The position numbers were made by a program, and so were the translations under genes. The notes under the pieces were generated by a model. That model was given only the letters and a program-made list of their open reading frames with translations. It did not search any database and was not told where the DNA came from. This document shows, in pieces, positions 12,014-24,541 of a stretch of DNA of 64,000 nucleotides. Every line of letters starts with the position of its first letter. Position 1 is the stretch's first letter. This DNA comes from Bostrychus sinensis (Eukaryota; Chordata; Actinopteri; Gobiiformes; Eleotridae), in the NCBI GenBank assembly GCA_020698575.1, contig CM036242.1, positions 40,668,662 through 40,732,661 on the forward strand, read 5' to 3'.

Positions 12014-13587
12014 CACTGCTCAAAAAAATAAATAAATAAAGGGAACACTTAAACAACACAATGTAACTCCAAGTCAATCACACTTCTGTGAAATCAAACT
12101 GTCCACTTAGGAAGCAACACTGATTGACATCAGTTTCACTGCTGTTGTACAAATGGAACAGACAACAGGTGGAAATTATAGACAATTAGCAAGACTCCCC
12201 CAATAAAGGAGTGGTTCTGCAGGAGGTGACCACAGACCACTTCTCAGTTCCTATGCTTTCTGGCTGAAGTTTTGGTCACTTTTGAATGCTGGCGGTGCTT
12301 TCACTCTAGTGGTAGCATGAGACGGAGTCTACAACCCACACAAGTGGCTCAGGTAGTGCAGCTCATCCAGGATGGCACATCAATGGGAGCTGTGGCAAGA
12401 AGGTTTGCTGTGTCTGTCAGCGTATTGTCCAGAGCATGGAGGCGCTACCAGGAGACAGGCCAGTACATCAGGAGATGTGAGGGAGGCTGTAGGAGGGCAA
12501 CAACCCAGCAGCTACCTCCTCCTTTGTGCAAAGAGGAACAGGAGGAGCACTGCCAGAGCCCTGCAAAATTACCTCCAGCAGGCCACAAATGTGCATGTGT
12601 CTGCTCAAACGGTCAGAAACAGACTCCATGAGGGTGGTGTGAGGGCCCGACATCCACAGGTGGGGGTTGTGCTTACAGCCCAACACCGTGCAGGACGTTT
12701 GGCATTTGCCAGAGAACACCAAGATTGGCAAATTCGCCACTGGTGCCCTGTGCTCTTCACAGATGAAAGCAGGTTCACACTGAGCACATGTGACAGACGT
12801 GACAGAGTCTGGAGACGCTGTGGAGAACGTTCTGCTGCCTGCAACGTCCTCCAGCATGACCGGTTTGGCAGTGGGTCAGTAATGGTGTGGGGTGGCATTT
12901 CTTTGGGGGCCGCACAGCCCTCCATGTGCTCACCAGAGGTAGCCTGACTGCCATTAGGTACTGAGATGAGATCCTCAGACCCTTGTGAGACCATATGCTG
13001 GTGCTGTTGGCCCTGGGTTCCTCCTAATGCAAGACAATGCTAGACCTCATGTGTCTGGAGTGTGTCAGCAGTTCCTGCAAGACGAAGGCATTGATGCTAT
13101 GGACTGCCCCGCCCGTTCCCCAGACCTGAATCCAACTGAGCACATCTGGGACATCATGTCTCGCTCCATCCACCAACGCCACGTTGCACCACAGACTGTC
13201 CAGGAGTTGGTGGATGCTTTAGTCCAGGTCTGGGAGGAGATCCCTCAGGAGACCATCCCCACCTCATCAGGAGCATGCCCAGGCGTTGTAGGGAGGTCAT
13301 ACAGGCGTGGAGGCCTCACACACTACTGAGCCTCATTTTGACTTGTTTTAAGGACATTACATCAAAGTTGGATCAGCCTGTAGTGTGTTTTTCCACTTTC
13401 ATTTTGAGTGTGACTCCAAATCCAGACCTCCATGGCTTAATAAATTTGATTTCCATTGATAATTTTTGTGTGATTTTTTTGTTAGCAAATTCAACTATGT
13501 AAAGAACAAAGTATTTAATAAGAATATTTCATTCATTCTCATCTAGGATGTGTTATTTTAGTGTTCCCTTTATTTTTTTGAGCAGTG
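12014..13587 (+). mobile_element. Tc1-like DNA transposon, full length, inactive
   Basis: Terminal inverted repeats CACTGCTCAAAAAAATAAA ... GGGAACACT are visible at both ends; the left one carries an extra TAAATAAA. The right flank is TA, the expected target site, while the left flank reads TC and has decayed. The size (1.57 kb) and the single transposase gene inside fit Tc1/mariner. Elements with these ends are widespread in teleosts and are known from lampreys as a horizontally transferred group (general knowledge). Confidence 0.92.
12317..13330 (+). pseudogene. Tc1-like transposase, frameshifted
   Basis: The N-terminus MRRSLQPTQVAQVVQLIQDG with a helix-turn-helix (GAVARRFAVSVSVLSRAWRR) is in one frame. 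The middle, with QNYLQQATNVHVSAQTVRNR and TDESRF, is in another. The end, with MQDNARPH and NPTEHIWD, is in a third. The catalytic triad survives as D (12762-12764), D (13033-13035) and E (13138-13140), spaced D34E as expected for Tc1. Breaks lie near 12470-12500, 12905-12910 and 12985, and an in-frame TGA follows the second. No active enzyme can be made. Confidence 0.92.
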
Positions 13588-13829
13588 TATTTATTGCCAT
13601 TTCAAGCTTTTTAAGCTGAGAGAAAGCAACTTTGGATGTTTCCTATGAACTGCAGAGTAAGAGCCCAAAATGTTAAAAGATGGTTGGGAAGCTGGGGTCC
13701 TTCAGTCACATGGTCAAACGGACATGTGTCTGACCAATAATCAGCATAAAAGGTGCAAGAACTGGCCGATTACCCACCAAAAAAAACGCAAAAATCATCC
13801 ACTTGACCTCTACTCTCCATCTCCCTGAG

Positions 13830-14003
13830 GTTTCTGTTAGCTGTCTTCTTTTGCTTTTCCTGAGAAAATGTGAAGGAGGATCTAAGGACATGGGAATGTG
13901 CTGTGTCTATTTGCCTATTTGTTTGTTAGATTATTTATGTCTATTCCTGTAAAGCCCCTTGAGGCAGCTGTTGTGATATTAGGCTACATAAAAGTGAACT
14001 GAA
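13830..14003 (+). repeat. LINE 3' tail fragment
   Basis: GGAGGATCTAAGGACATGGG and TAAAGCCCCTTGAGGCAGCT parallel the 3' end of the retrotransposon fragment at 5.9-6.8 kb (GGAGGGTCTAAGGACAGG; AAGCCCTTTGAGGCGA), ending near AAAGTGAACTGAATTC. Confidence 0.55.
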
Positions 14004-14847
14004 TTCTGATCTCCTCATGCATGTTCTTGTATCTAGCCAGAGCACAAGATTAATGCAAATTTACATTACAACTAAGACACTTAAAAACATTGCAATAAGA
14101 GAAAGTTACATAATTCTGTTTCAAATGGCCTTATCAAGCTATGAGAGAAGCTTCAATAAACTACATGTAAACAGATTTAATGATTGGTACCAACAAGTAA
14201 GTCTGTTCCTGTCAAAATTATAATAATCAGATTTGTGGAAAGCCCTGCCTTTTCTCTGCCTGTGTGAAGTGAAGTGTGTGCAACTCCAAAGGAATGTGAG
14301 ATAATAAGTGACATCATTCAAAAAAAAGCCACCCCTGACAATCATTAAGCAGTAAATCAGCAGAGATCCAGGGCTGACAGGGGCTTGACTCGGAGACCTT
14401 TGGGAGGCTCCACTGTCACCGAGCTGCAGCTAGAGAAGAAAAGAGGCAGAAATACCAGAGAGAGTGAAATAACAATGGGCCAGAGGAGGAAAAAGGGGGA
14501 GAGATTGGTTTCTGGAGGAAGGTAAACACTGTGTGGGTATCAGGAATGTGTTTGAGCTGCCGATCTGACAGAAGGCACACGTGAGCTAACTGTGCCTACT
14601 CCAGAGCAAATAAAACACGGCTGAACCAAGGCAAACATAATGGGATTCCTACAACCTGGCTACAGTCTAGTGTACAAATCAGTTTCTTAAAGAGGAACCT
14701 CATTGGTAACAGAGTTTCAGGAGTCTTACAAGAAACACTCTTAATTCTGTACTGTCCTAAGCACTGTGAGGCTTTCATATTTTGTACACTATAACCTTTA
14801 GTTCCCATGCTCTGCTCTTTGTAGCATTTGCAAGCCAAAAAACTGAA

Positions 14848-15259
14848 CAGGGTTGCCAGATCTCACTGACAGTTTCCAGCCCAAACAGAACTTAAAACCC
14901 ACCCAGCACAATAAAAAACAGCCCAAATCACAACCACTTTAAATGTTAAACATATTATAGTAAGAAAAGACACAAAACTTAACAGCAACACCAAAAAGAG
15001 TAAACCAAACAGGTTCCCCACAAAGAGACCACAGCCTTCCTGCTCAGGACGACCACAAAAAACCAAACACATAAATCACTCATTTTAAAACAAATGAAGG
15101 GATATGTGAGCGGGAGGACACAGCTGTTTATTTAATTGTGTATTTCTATTTGCCCTAAAATGATAACTATTGTGTTGGTATTTTCTCTAGAATATTTTCT
15201 AAAAAAAATTTGTGAAAAGCAGCCCAAATTTTATAAACCAGACCAATCTGGCAACACTG
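14848..15259. mobile_element. hAT-type MITE (CAGGGTTGCCAGA ends)
   Basis: CAGGGTTGCCAGATCTCAC on the left is inverse to CCAATCTGGCAACACTG on the right. Flanks AAACTGAA (14840-14847) and AAACTGAG (15260-15267) match at 7 of 8, fitting a hAT insertion. Confidence 0.75.
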
Positions 15260-15299
15260 AAACTGAGATTTTTACAATAATGTCTTTAAAGCATTTACA

Positions 15300-15555
15300 G
15301 GCAGAAGGAGCACTTTAGCCATGCATTGTTGAGGTAAGTATGGTAAGAAGTGTGGTCCAAAATTAATGACCTTAAGCAAGTGTTGGTTATGCACTCATTT
15401 TTGTATGTTTAAGCTAAATAAATGCGGGATTTAACAAATTGTTTTTTTAAGAGGTAAAATAGAGCATTTTAGCCTTTGTTTAGCCAAGTATGGTAACAAG
15501 TGTGGTCTAAAACAAGCAAATTGTTGGCTATGCACTGGCTTTGTATGGCTAAGCT
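15300..15555 (+). repeat. Diverged tandem duplication, about 155-bp period
   Basis: AAGTATGGTAAGAAGTGTGG TCCAAAA at 15332 recurs as AAGTATGGTAACAAGTGTGG TCTAAAA at 15485, each followed by TTGGTTATGCACT / TTGGCTATGCACT and TAAGCTAA. Confidence 0.65.
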
Positions 15556-16129
15556 AATTACCAGTTGTATTTACAGCTGCTGTAACTTGTAAGGTCTTCC
15601 TAAATGTTCAACCATGTCACTTGTCTACAAAGAAATGAAATGGTAGTTTTGAAAAATGAATCAGAAATGTGTTTCTGTTTGCATTTATACAGTATTCTGA
15701 ATATTGACAATACGGCTTCCCAAAAATACAGTACAATACATCACATAATGGCTTCTTCACTAGTTACTCTAATAACTTTGTGTGTGAATGATTGGCACAA
15801 ACATTGTTGCTGTCTTTTATAATTTGAAAATGTTTGTTAAATGTGCAGCTCTACTTAGTTGCCTAAAACAAATAGAAATATTGTAAACCCTTGGCAAGAA
15901 AAAAGCCATTCATAAAACATAGCCCATGCCTTTCACTGCCTACATTGCATTGCTGTTAACATATTGCTCCAAATGTCCAACTCGTAAAGGGATTTGGCTT
16001 TTTTGGCTTATCACAGTTTACAGAAAGACGCCTCTGACAACTTTTATTTATTCATTTATTTTTTTGCAACATTTTAAAAGGCCAATTCTAAGTCTGTCTT
16101 TCCCTCAGACAAACAGACTAAACATATGA

Positions 16130-16714
16130 CAGTGAAGGTAGGTTAGAGGTACGTGAGCACTTTACACGGGGTACTTGGAATTAGTCATCATTTGATAAAA
16201 AATATTTGCCATCTTTACATATTAAACTATTGAAACTTATAAAAAACAAGCAAGTACAAGTGTCAATTGATTGAAATGATCAAAATGTTAATGAAATTAA
16301 ATGGAAGTGAAACTACTAGAAATATTATTTGAATAGGCCCTTTATAAGGCTTGTTTCAAATTAGTTATTTAAATGATTATTATTTTTGATACATTTTTTT
16401 AAAATGTTAAAAATATAATAAATAAGAAAAAATATATATAGTTATATTTTTATTAATTATTTTAATATTTTGTTATATCTTTAATAATTATGTTTTATAT
16501 TTATTATTATTTTAAAGGGATTTTTTTTAACACTGCTGGAGAATTAGCATTTACATTAAAGTACGTATAAACTGTCTTTGTACTAATAAACACAAATGGC
16601 TCCTCCATGACCACTTTTTGAAAAATCAAAACAAAAACAAATGAGGGGGGTACTCACGCTGGGTCAAGAAAGCCCAGAAGGGTACGCAACACAAAAAATG
16701 TTGGACACCAGTGG
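16130..16714. mobile_element. Decayed hAT-type element related to 34.5 kb copy
   Basis: GAGGTACGTGAGCACTTTAC, TTGCCATCTTTACATATTAA and the right end GGGTACGCAACACAAAAAAT parallel the better copy at 34511-35048. The interior is AT-rich (16.38-16.52 kb). Confidence 0.5.
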
Positions 16715-17244
16715 TCTAGACTATAAGGAAATGGGACAAAGCAGTGCCTTGCCGGGGTTGGTCTGAGCGGTGCAGGGTGGACCGACCGACAAACCGAGAG
16801 GATGTTGTTATTCCACACAGGAAGTCAGACAAACAAAAGGTCAGCAGGATGGCTACGTTATCAAAAGAAAAAAGTCTATGAAGAATAAAGTTGGGTTACC
16901 TCCTGGAGCTGGTTTGTAAGCTGCTGGTTAGTGCTGGGTGTGTATTTTTTGGTATTTTCCCAGTATTTATTTTCAACAGAAAGCTGGTTTTGAGGAATGG
17001 CCCTGGTCCACGTGTCTTCCTGTTTGGTCGCTGAACAGGAAGTGGGATCAACCAACCGTTTGGCCTGACATTTGGGTCCATCCGCTGCCTGGTACTGTTC
17101 TTTCTGTTACAGTAAATCTGGGAATACACTTACGGCTTCAAAAGAACTGTAATAAGAGTTTTACAAACCAACCGTGGCTGTAGAGAAAAGCCTTAAATCA
17201 GTCTAGGTTTGGTGCATGAATGCTGATGGACAACTTTGACTTGT

Positions 17245-17330
17245 CTGACGCTGTGGTTCCCAAACACTGGGTCGGACCAAAAATGGTCACAAAAAAATTC
17301 TAATTGGGTCATCGCCAAAAATTTTTAAAT
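17245..17330. mobile_element. hAT terminus relic
   Basis: TGTGGTTCCCAAACACTGGG TCGGACC and AATTGGGTCATCGCCAAAAA resemble the end of a hAT element. The partner end is not seen. Confidence 0.4.
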
Positions 17331-19545
17331 AATAAATTATGGCAGTATAGGCAACATTAAAAAACACAATAAAAAAAGAACATTAAATCAAGTAAATGGC
17401 CCAAAATAACATTAGATGGAACTTAAAGGAAACAGATTAAAATAGACTAAAAATAATTAAAACAACAGACAAGCAAACACCAAGCTTACAACAAAAAATG
17501 ACTTTTATGAACAGTGCTGAACCAGACCAGAAGGTAGGGTTAGATTTTGGCCAGGGCTCTCGTTGACCAAAGAAATGGTTTGTCGAAAGTCATGCCTGGC
17601 ATTAACTGACCGAGGGGATATGGGGGAGCTTAGTGTTACACCAAGACGTGACGTCACATTAATTAGGTGATAAAACATATTAAGAAAAGTTGACGGAAAA
17701 ATATATTTTTATCAAATAATCAATGTTGTCATCTTAAAAATTAAAAATAAGTTAACACTTAATACATTAGACCAGCTTTGTAGATGCAAAGAGTGCATGC
17801 AACTAATCGAACATTTTAGTCAACCAACACCTCACTGACTAATTAATCCACTAAAGGCTCTTTTATACTCTGCGTTAGACATTCAGATACAGGCAGAGCA
17901 CTGTCTTCTGTGTTCATTCAGAGCTCGCGGATATGACCAAACAGAGCAGTACATGCAGTGACCACTGGGGGTGCTAGTGAAAACAGCTCAACAGTCACAG
18001 CAGAAGAAATGGATGAACTTTTTAAGAAGTGACAAGAGAAAGTTAGTCACGGTTTATTCAAAAACTGAACAGTGCCGCCATGTTTGTCGCTCTTTTTCTT
18101 CAGTCTTGGTAAAATCTTTGACAGTCGGCGATCGCCCCCTACTGGTTATTTAACATAACACACACATGCTGACATAGAAAATGGTTAGAGGTATAAACGC
18201 TGTGACGCCAACAACGCTGGGGACAGAAATGAGCCTTAAGCAACCAGAGGCTGACACCCTCTTTTGGGCAATCAAAATCAGGAAAAAAAAAAGTATGCAT
18301 CAATAAAGTAGCCATTTCTAAGCAAGCCCCAAGCACTCAACATATTTAACATGACACTAATGACATAAAATAGGTCGTTCAAAGTCAAGGCTAGTGGGAA
18401 TTTCTGAGTATTATTTAGAGCTGGGGAAAAGTAGAAATTGCATTTTTCTGCTACTCGTTAATCTAGCAGTGCAGTGTAATCTGTCAGTAGGTAGAGAGAA
18501 AGCCGAGGTGAAGGTCTGTGCTCTCTAAATGCTTCTAGAAATTCTCCTTTTTTTTTTTTTTTTATCAATTTTTGCAAATTTTCACCAAGATTTATAAGAT
18601 ACAATCCTGGGTTTTTATTCCCACCTTGTTAAAGTCCATTAAATGTCTTATAAAAGGACTGACTCTGACAAAGCCACCCTGCTGCACAGTTGTTAGACCT
18701 TGAGCACTCGCATTTCTTTGGAGCCGTTTCCATGACGATGCCGGTCTCGTCTCAAACGCCACGGCCTGCTCTCGGCCTCGGTCTATGTAAGTGTTCACGA
18801 CGGAGACAGATTTTACCATTCACAGCCAATAAATCCGGTGTTGGTGGTGAAGTGAGGTGGGTGAAAAGGGGCTGGAACAGGAGCAGAGGGTTGCGGCGGC
18901 AGAGGAGGAGGCAGCTGTGCACGGGACAGATGGTGCTGTCTGCCTGAGATACTACGTCCCATTAGAGATGCAGAGACCCTGAGACGCTCACGATGAATAT
19001 TCACAGTGGCAACCTTGTTCCTATCGATCCAGAGTCTTTCTTAAGGCTCAAGACAAGTGTGGGGGAAAATCATGACAGGAAGAGACATCTCAATTCCTTA
19101 GCTGTTTAACCCTCAGGGCACCTTAAAAATGTACATGCACTCATTAACTTAGGGACCCGTTTGCGGCACTCACAAAAATCGCTAGAAAAGTGTCAAATAT
19201 TACTTTTTTTTTTTTTTTTAACTTTTTTTTGCATGAAATACTTTCTACCACTTCAGACCTAACCATAGATATAAAATTTATTATCATTTATCAATGTTTT
19301 GTCTGTTTTTATGGCCTTTTGTCATCAAAAAAGAATGCCATATTATGCAAAAATGAGTTGCAGAGTGGATCACTTGGGTGTAAAGTTATTAGAGCCTTGA
19401 TTAAAGTAATAATTAATAACAACATTGGTTTTGATGCATTTTATTTTTGGAGCAAGGAGAGGTTTTTATAAAAACTTAAACTCAAATTAGGGACTTGTTT
19501 GGGCCCATTTACTTCCATTATAACGACAGATTTTTGACATACCAT

Positions 19546-20068
19546 ATTTTCCACACTATAGGGCGCTCCGGATTATAAGGCGCACTGTCATTGAATGGTC
19601 TATTTTCAAACTTTTTTCACATATAAAGTGCTCCGTAGTAAAAGGTGAAACAAAACAGTCAGATAAGTCAGTCAGTCAAACTTTATTCAACGCGTTCACC
19701 ACAACTCCCAAACTTGTTCAGTTGTAACGCGTGAATAAAAAACACAATCTGAGACCACTAAATCAAACGAAAGCATATTCACAATAACTCATAACTGTTC
19801 AGTTAACGTTATAACAAAATACAACACAATACACTCACTTTTTCAGTTCATTCCTCGTCCACAAATTCTTCATCTTCAGTGTCCAAGTTAAACAGTTGGG
19901 CGATTACGGCAATGTTATGGTGAAGCACAGTATGTATTACTCCGCGATGCTCCTGACTACGGTAGCCGTAAATAAATTCATATATAAGGCGCTCTGGATT
20001 ATAAGGCGCACTGTCGTTTTTTGAGAAGATTGAAGGCTTTTAAGTGCGCCCTACAAAAATACAGTACT
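19546..20068. mobile_element. MITE-like element with GGATTATAAGGCGCAC motifs
   Basis: The left end TACCATATTTTCCACACTAT AGGGCGC is loosely inverse to the right end GTGCGCCCTACAAAAATACA GTA. GGATTATAAGGCGCACTGTC is repeated in direct orientation at about 19570 and 19996. No coding capacity. Confidence 0.5.
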
Positions 20069-20425
20069 GTAATCCTGACATGTTATAATACTTTTTTCAT
20101 GAAAACCTAATAAATCTAAGGCTCTACCTTCAAAATAAAGGGAAATTAGGTTTTTGGTCAGATTGACCCCCTAAACCACCAGGGGCAGCAGAGCTTTATT
20201 TTATACAGTTTCAATGAAATTCTGTTGTTCTACCTTGCAAAATGGATGGGAATAAAGACACTGAACACCAATAAATTGGTCTTGGTGTGTTAGGATCGAT
20301 GTAACAGAGCGGTGGGAGTGTGGCTGAGAATATATTTTGTTCATGAGGGAGTCTGTGAAACTCAAGTATTCAAAGGCCAAATGGGCTCTGTTTATAAACA
20401 AGTGGTGTGAATGTACCTGAGAATA

Positions 20426-20528
<103 letters not shown>

Positions 20529-20740
20529 CTGCTGAAGTCTGTCAGTCAGATGGAATCATTTCTTTTCAGTCAGACAGAGGCAGGAGTGATGTTTCCTTTA
20601 CCCTGTCATGTTTTGACTGACACCAGCAGTCTTCCTCAGAAGCGTCACCTGACTGCTGTGTCTTTATCAGCTGTGGTCAGCCTGAAGGACCTAACCATGC
20701 CCCCTGCTGGTCTATCAGACTGACCCTACAGACACAGATT

Positions 20741-20887
20741 TTTTGCTGTGTATACGTAGTAAGATCCAGTGGGAAAGGGATATTTTATTCTCTGCAGAGG
20801 ACATTATATCACCTAAATAACTGCAACCTTTGCAATTTGCTAATTGCAACAGTTCAAATTGCGATTTCAATTAATTGTGCAGCCCTA
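20741..20887. mobile_element. Truncated copy of the 6.97-kb MITE
   Basis: GAGGACATTATATCACCTAA and AATTAATTGTGCAGCCCTA match the right 145 bases of the element at 6973-7354. The left half is missing at about 20,741. Confidence 0.75.
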
Positions 20888-21149
20888 ATACTCATATCCC
20901 TGTATACATAACAAATGAGAGTATCCCAGATTTATGTAGTGTCTAGTGTAGTGACAGTTAATTGGAGAGCAGTGTGATGTGGGCACTGTAACCAGGTCCA
21001 GCGCTGAGCATAAAGGTAACTGCTGTCAGGTAGATGGTGCTGCTTTGTTGAATATTACTGTGTTGAAAGGCCAGGTACAAGTTACAGTCGCAGTGGCAAA
21101 GTTACTGCTCACACCAAGTTTGTTTTACTTCACCTCTTGAGTTCGCATA

Positions 21150-21365
21150 TCAGTTACTCAGCCACGATCTGAAACCAGGATACTGCGTTTACATGCGCCA
21201 GTATCCCGGCTACTGTCAAAGTTTTCCAAGTAGAGTATCCTGGTTTCTCCTTAAACAGAATACTGTCCTGTCCTGGATACTGTGTTTACATGCACAAAGA
21301 CAAAACTGAGATACTTAAAACACCTGATCATAACCGGAATACTCAAGTACATGTAAACACACTCA
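21150..21365. repeat. Repeat with GTTTACATGC motifs
   Basis: GGATACTGCGTTTACATGCG, GGATACTGTGTTTACATGCA and the inverse TACATGTAAACACAC recur within 215 bases, suggesting a small palindromic element. The ends are undefined. Confidence 0.4.
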
Positions 21366-21769
21366 TTATTACACTTCATGTTGCCAGGTGTGAGAAAAAA
21401 ATCTTTCATTAGTGATAATATTGAGTTGTGGGTTTACTGCCTATATCGTCTGACACAGTGAACAAAAGAGGCAGTTTTAATCTAAGTAAAAGTATGACTT
21501 GTGCAACATCACAATGAAAAGGACTGCACTCACCCTAAACAATTTCAAAGCAATGCTCAGTGAAAAAATGCCTAAAATGGTAGTTGCCAGACGGGGCTTT
21601 CATAAATGCTGGGTGGGTGATAGATACTGGCCAAATAAACAATACTACAACTACCACTAATATTATTTTTAACAGCCGCATTCAACCACAAGAGGTCTCG
21701 ACCCTGTGCACTCCCAAGTCCAACGTCTGTATAAACAGATAGGGTTGTCAGGTAGGGCATCTGATGTAA

Positions 21770-22215
21770 AACCTAATAAAGCAAAACTCTGTATGTTTTC
21801 TCATTTCTTCGCTATTTTTGCCTCATTTTTCTCGATGGAGCTGCCCCTACATTTCGGAGTAAAGCACTATCATAAACACTAACAAGTCCACTTGACTCTG
21901 ATATGATCCCTCGCTCGGCTTTACTTCCATTTTGCGCCCATCTGTACAACGCTTGTTTCTGCTATTGGCTGCTCTGACATGACAAAAAATGAGAAATAAA
22001 GCCTTTCTAGCTTGTTGTTGTTTTGCCAACCGTAATGTGCCGCCTTCTTGGGAGACTTCAGACTTTTGTGACACCGAGTCAGTGGCACTCAGAGTTGTGT
22101 TGTTTTCAGCCCAGAGACAGCAGGGGAGAGACCAGGCGCTTCATCCACCCCACAACAACTCATTTAACCATCACACGGACTCCAAAACTGTTTATTTAAG
22201 ATACAAAAGTTACAT
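21770..22215. mobile_element. MITE-like repeat related to 48.5 kb
   Basis: AAAGCAAAACTCTGTATGTT at the left is loosely inverse to AAAGTTACATAGTTCTGCTT at the right. The interior matches the 48.5-kb copy in order. Open frames across it are chance. Confidence 0.5.
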
Positions 22216-22944
22216 AGTTCTGCTTTACAAAGGGCTGTGTACCACTAAACAATACCTATCAAAACAAAAGTTACGATACTACTGGTATAGAAAAAAATAT
22301 TTTTATTCAATACCAAGTTTTCGATACCTTGTGAGACCTTAAATGTTCCTTTGCATGTATGCATTAAATAAATAACAGAATAACTCTACTACTTAACTTA
22401 ACTTACAGCTAAGAATATAAGAAATTTGCTCCAAAAAATGTGTCTTTTAATCAATATTATTGTGTTTTATGATTGTAGAAGATGAATTAGCGCACCATGG
22501 GTATCAGGAAAAGTATCGCTCAGGTACTGGTATCAGAAACCAGGTATCATTTATAAACTGAACAGTACCAGGCCCTAGCTTTAATTCCAGATTAAATAAG
22601 AGCAAACTCCAGAGAAAGTCACAGCAAATACATCTCCTCCTCAACAGCACGGTGTCTGCAACATTCACTCACCAACACAGCTGTGCGACCACCCACATGT
22701 TTTGTCATTATAAATTAAAAATTAAATGCAGCATTTTGAGACATTTCAGGCTGGTTTCTTCTGGAGGCAATTTTTTCTCAAGCGGTTTGTTTATTTGACA
22801 TCTGGCAGAAAGAGTTTGTGACCTCTGCGAGTGTTTGACAGCGTTGGCGTTCTGATTGTTTACTGTGCAAACCGCTTGATGGATCTGAGAAAGGCAAGAG
22901 TCTGCTTTGCATTTACTTGGCAGTCAATGGAGTCCAAATGTAAC

Positions 22945-23010
22945 ATAGAATAGAGGTTTTATTGTCATTGTCCAAAAAAACAATGAAATGCAGTTTAGCA
23001 ACTCTTGGTG
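22945..23010 (-). repeat. Retrotransposon tail fragment
   Basis: ATAGAATAGAGGTTTTATTG and TCATTGTCC then CAATGAAATGCAGTTTAGCA form the reverse of a common fish LINE/SINE tail. Short relic only. Confidence 0.45.
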
Positions 23011-23482
23011 ATAGCAGCAGCATTAAACTACAGCAGCTATACAAACACACTTTAATTATTAATATTAACACAATAAGGTAATGCTTTAGCCAAGACTCCA
23101 TGTAATGACCAAGACAAGAGCGTATGGAGACTACACAGACCAAGACTGCCTATGATACATTCCCAAAAACTAGTCCAAGTCCTGTCTTAGACAAGGATTA
23201 AATTCTTGCAGGTGTAATAATATTTGGTGAAAGGGGCAGATTTAAGTAAGGATAATTTATAAACTAAAATAAAATTAAATGATAAATGGTTTCTTCCACC
23301 ATGCAGAAGATTGATGTGGGCACATAAACCAGTTTGAGACTTGCTTTACAATCCAGAGACCTCTATGTCCAAGGTTAAGACAAGTATCACAACATACAGT
23401 GATCTTGGCACAAACAAAGCAGCAACTTCCAAGCAATATTTCTGACCATGTACCAACATGTACATTATATGAAATACTATTA

Positions 23483-23822
23483 AAAAGTGACCTTATAATG
23501 ACTTTAAGCCAGTTCCCTTCAATTTGAATACACCCATGTCTGCCCTTTATGAGTACAATATATTATATTAGCTGTAAATATCCATGGTTTGTTGAACATC
23601 TCAAGACCAAAGCCTGACTCCTACCAATTTTGAGTCTTTTTAAACTTTTCTATCTATGTTTGTTACTGATGGAAGAATACGTCGGAACAAAAGCAGCAAG
23701 TACAAACATTTTACCAACTTTACTTTTACTGCCGAGCCTATTAAGAAGTGACCTTATAATGACATCAAGCCAATTTCCATATATTTGAACCCACTCATGT
23801 CCGCCATTTATGAGTACAATCA
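23483..23822 (+). repeat. Direct repeat, 80-bp copies about 257 bp apart
   Basis: AGTGACCTTATAATGACTTT AAGCCAG...TTTATGAGTACAAT (23487-23560) recurs as AGTGACCTTATAATGACATC AAGCCAA...TTTATGAGTACAAT (23745-23820). The intervening 180 bases are not repeated. Confidence 0.7.
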
Positions 23823-24541
23823 GTATTTCCCACAGATTTGTATTCAGTCTTTCTCAGTTTAATCTTTAATGAGTCCTTTATTTAACATAGTGTGGTTATT
23901 TTTTATGTGTTTTTAACTGTAAAAGAGGCAAAACATGTCACCTGTTGTACAAATTTAATGTCCAGCGTAATTGCATTTTGGATTCTGGTGGGCCTCCATC
24001 ATCTTCTTAAATAATGGAAAACACTGAATGTATTAAGTATAGCAGCAGTATTGAGGTGTAAGGCATTGTTGTAGTGAGTGTACAACAGTGGCTTAGGACT
24101 GATTTGACAAACTTTTGCATTAACAATCTCATAATAACCACAAAAAGTGTCTAAATAGGGTCCTTTCTGACTGGCCTTGGGCAAATGAGACCAAGTTGAA
24201 GACAAAATCAAAAGGCCAAGCAAGGATACAAACAAACAAACAAAAAAATCAATGCTTCCTATTTAATCAGCGTTTATAACTCACAAGGGGACACTAACGA
24301 CAAGCAGCGAGTCCCAGTCTCCATCAATAACAAGCAAATGAAAAATGAACAAGGTGGAAACTGAAGCTGGGTTATTTTGACAACAGTACAAAGATCTGAT
24401 TATGAATCCAAACACAAGGAGTCACAAACCTTTATGCAAATCCAACAAAATGAATGTTTATGTTCTTCACTGTAAATACAAATGTGAAAATAGTGACCAT
24501 TCTTCAGACTAACATTAACGTTCACTATTGTTTCATAACAT

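Larger units (their letters stand above)
15556..19545. other. No coding exon recognised
   Basis: Apart from the hAT relics at 16.1-16.7 and 17.25 kb, the block at 16.73-17.17 kb and the GC-richer block at 18.66-18.99 kb look single-copy, but no exon with domain similarity or paired splice sites could be supported. TTAACCCTCAGGGCACC at 19106 may be an isolated piggyBac-like end. Confidence 0.45.
22216..24541. other. No gene recognised
   Basis: Contains GGTATC-type repeat relics (22.26-22.58 kb), a retrotransposon tail (22.95 kb) and the 80-bp direct repeat (23.48-23.82 kb). The rest is unassigned. Confidence 0.5.

Noticed and set aside
12468..12994. Two 129-codon antisense frames in the Tc1 element
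   Set aside because: They are antisense shadows of the transposase; the + strand has the conserved motifs.
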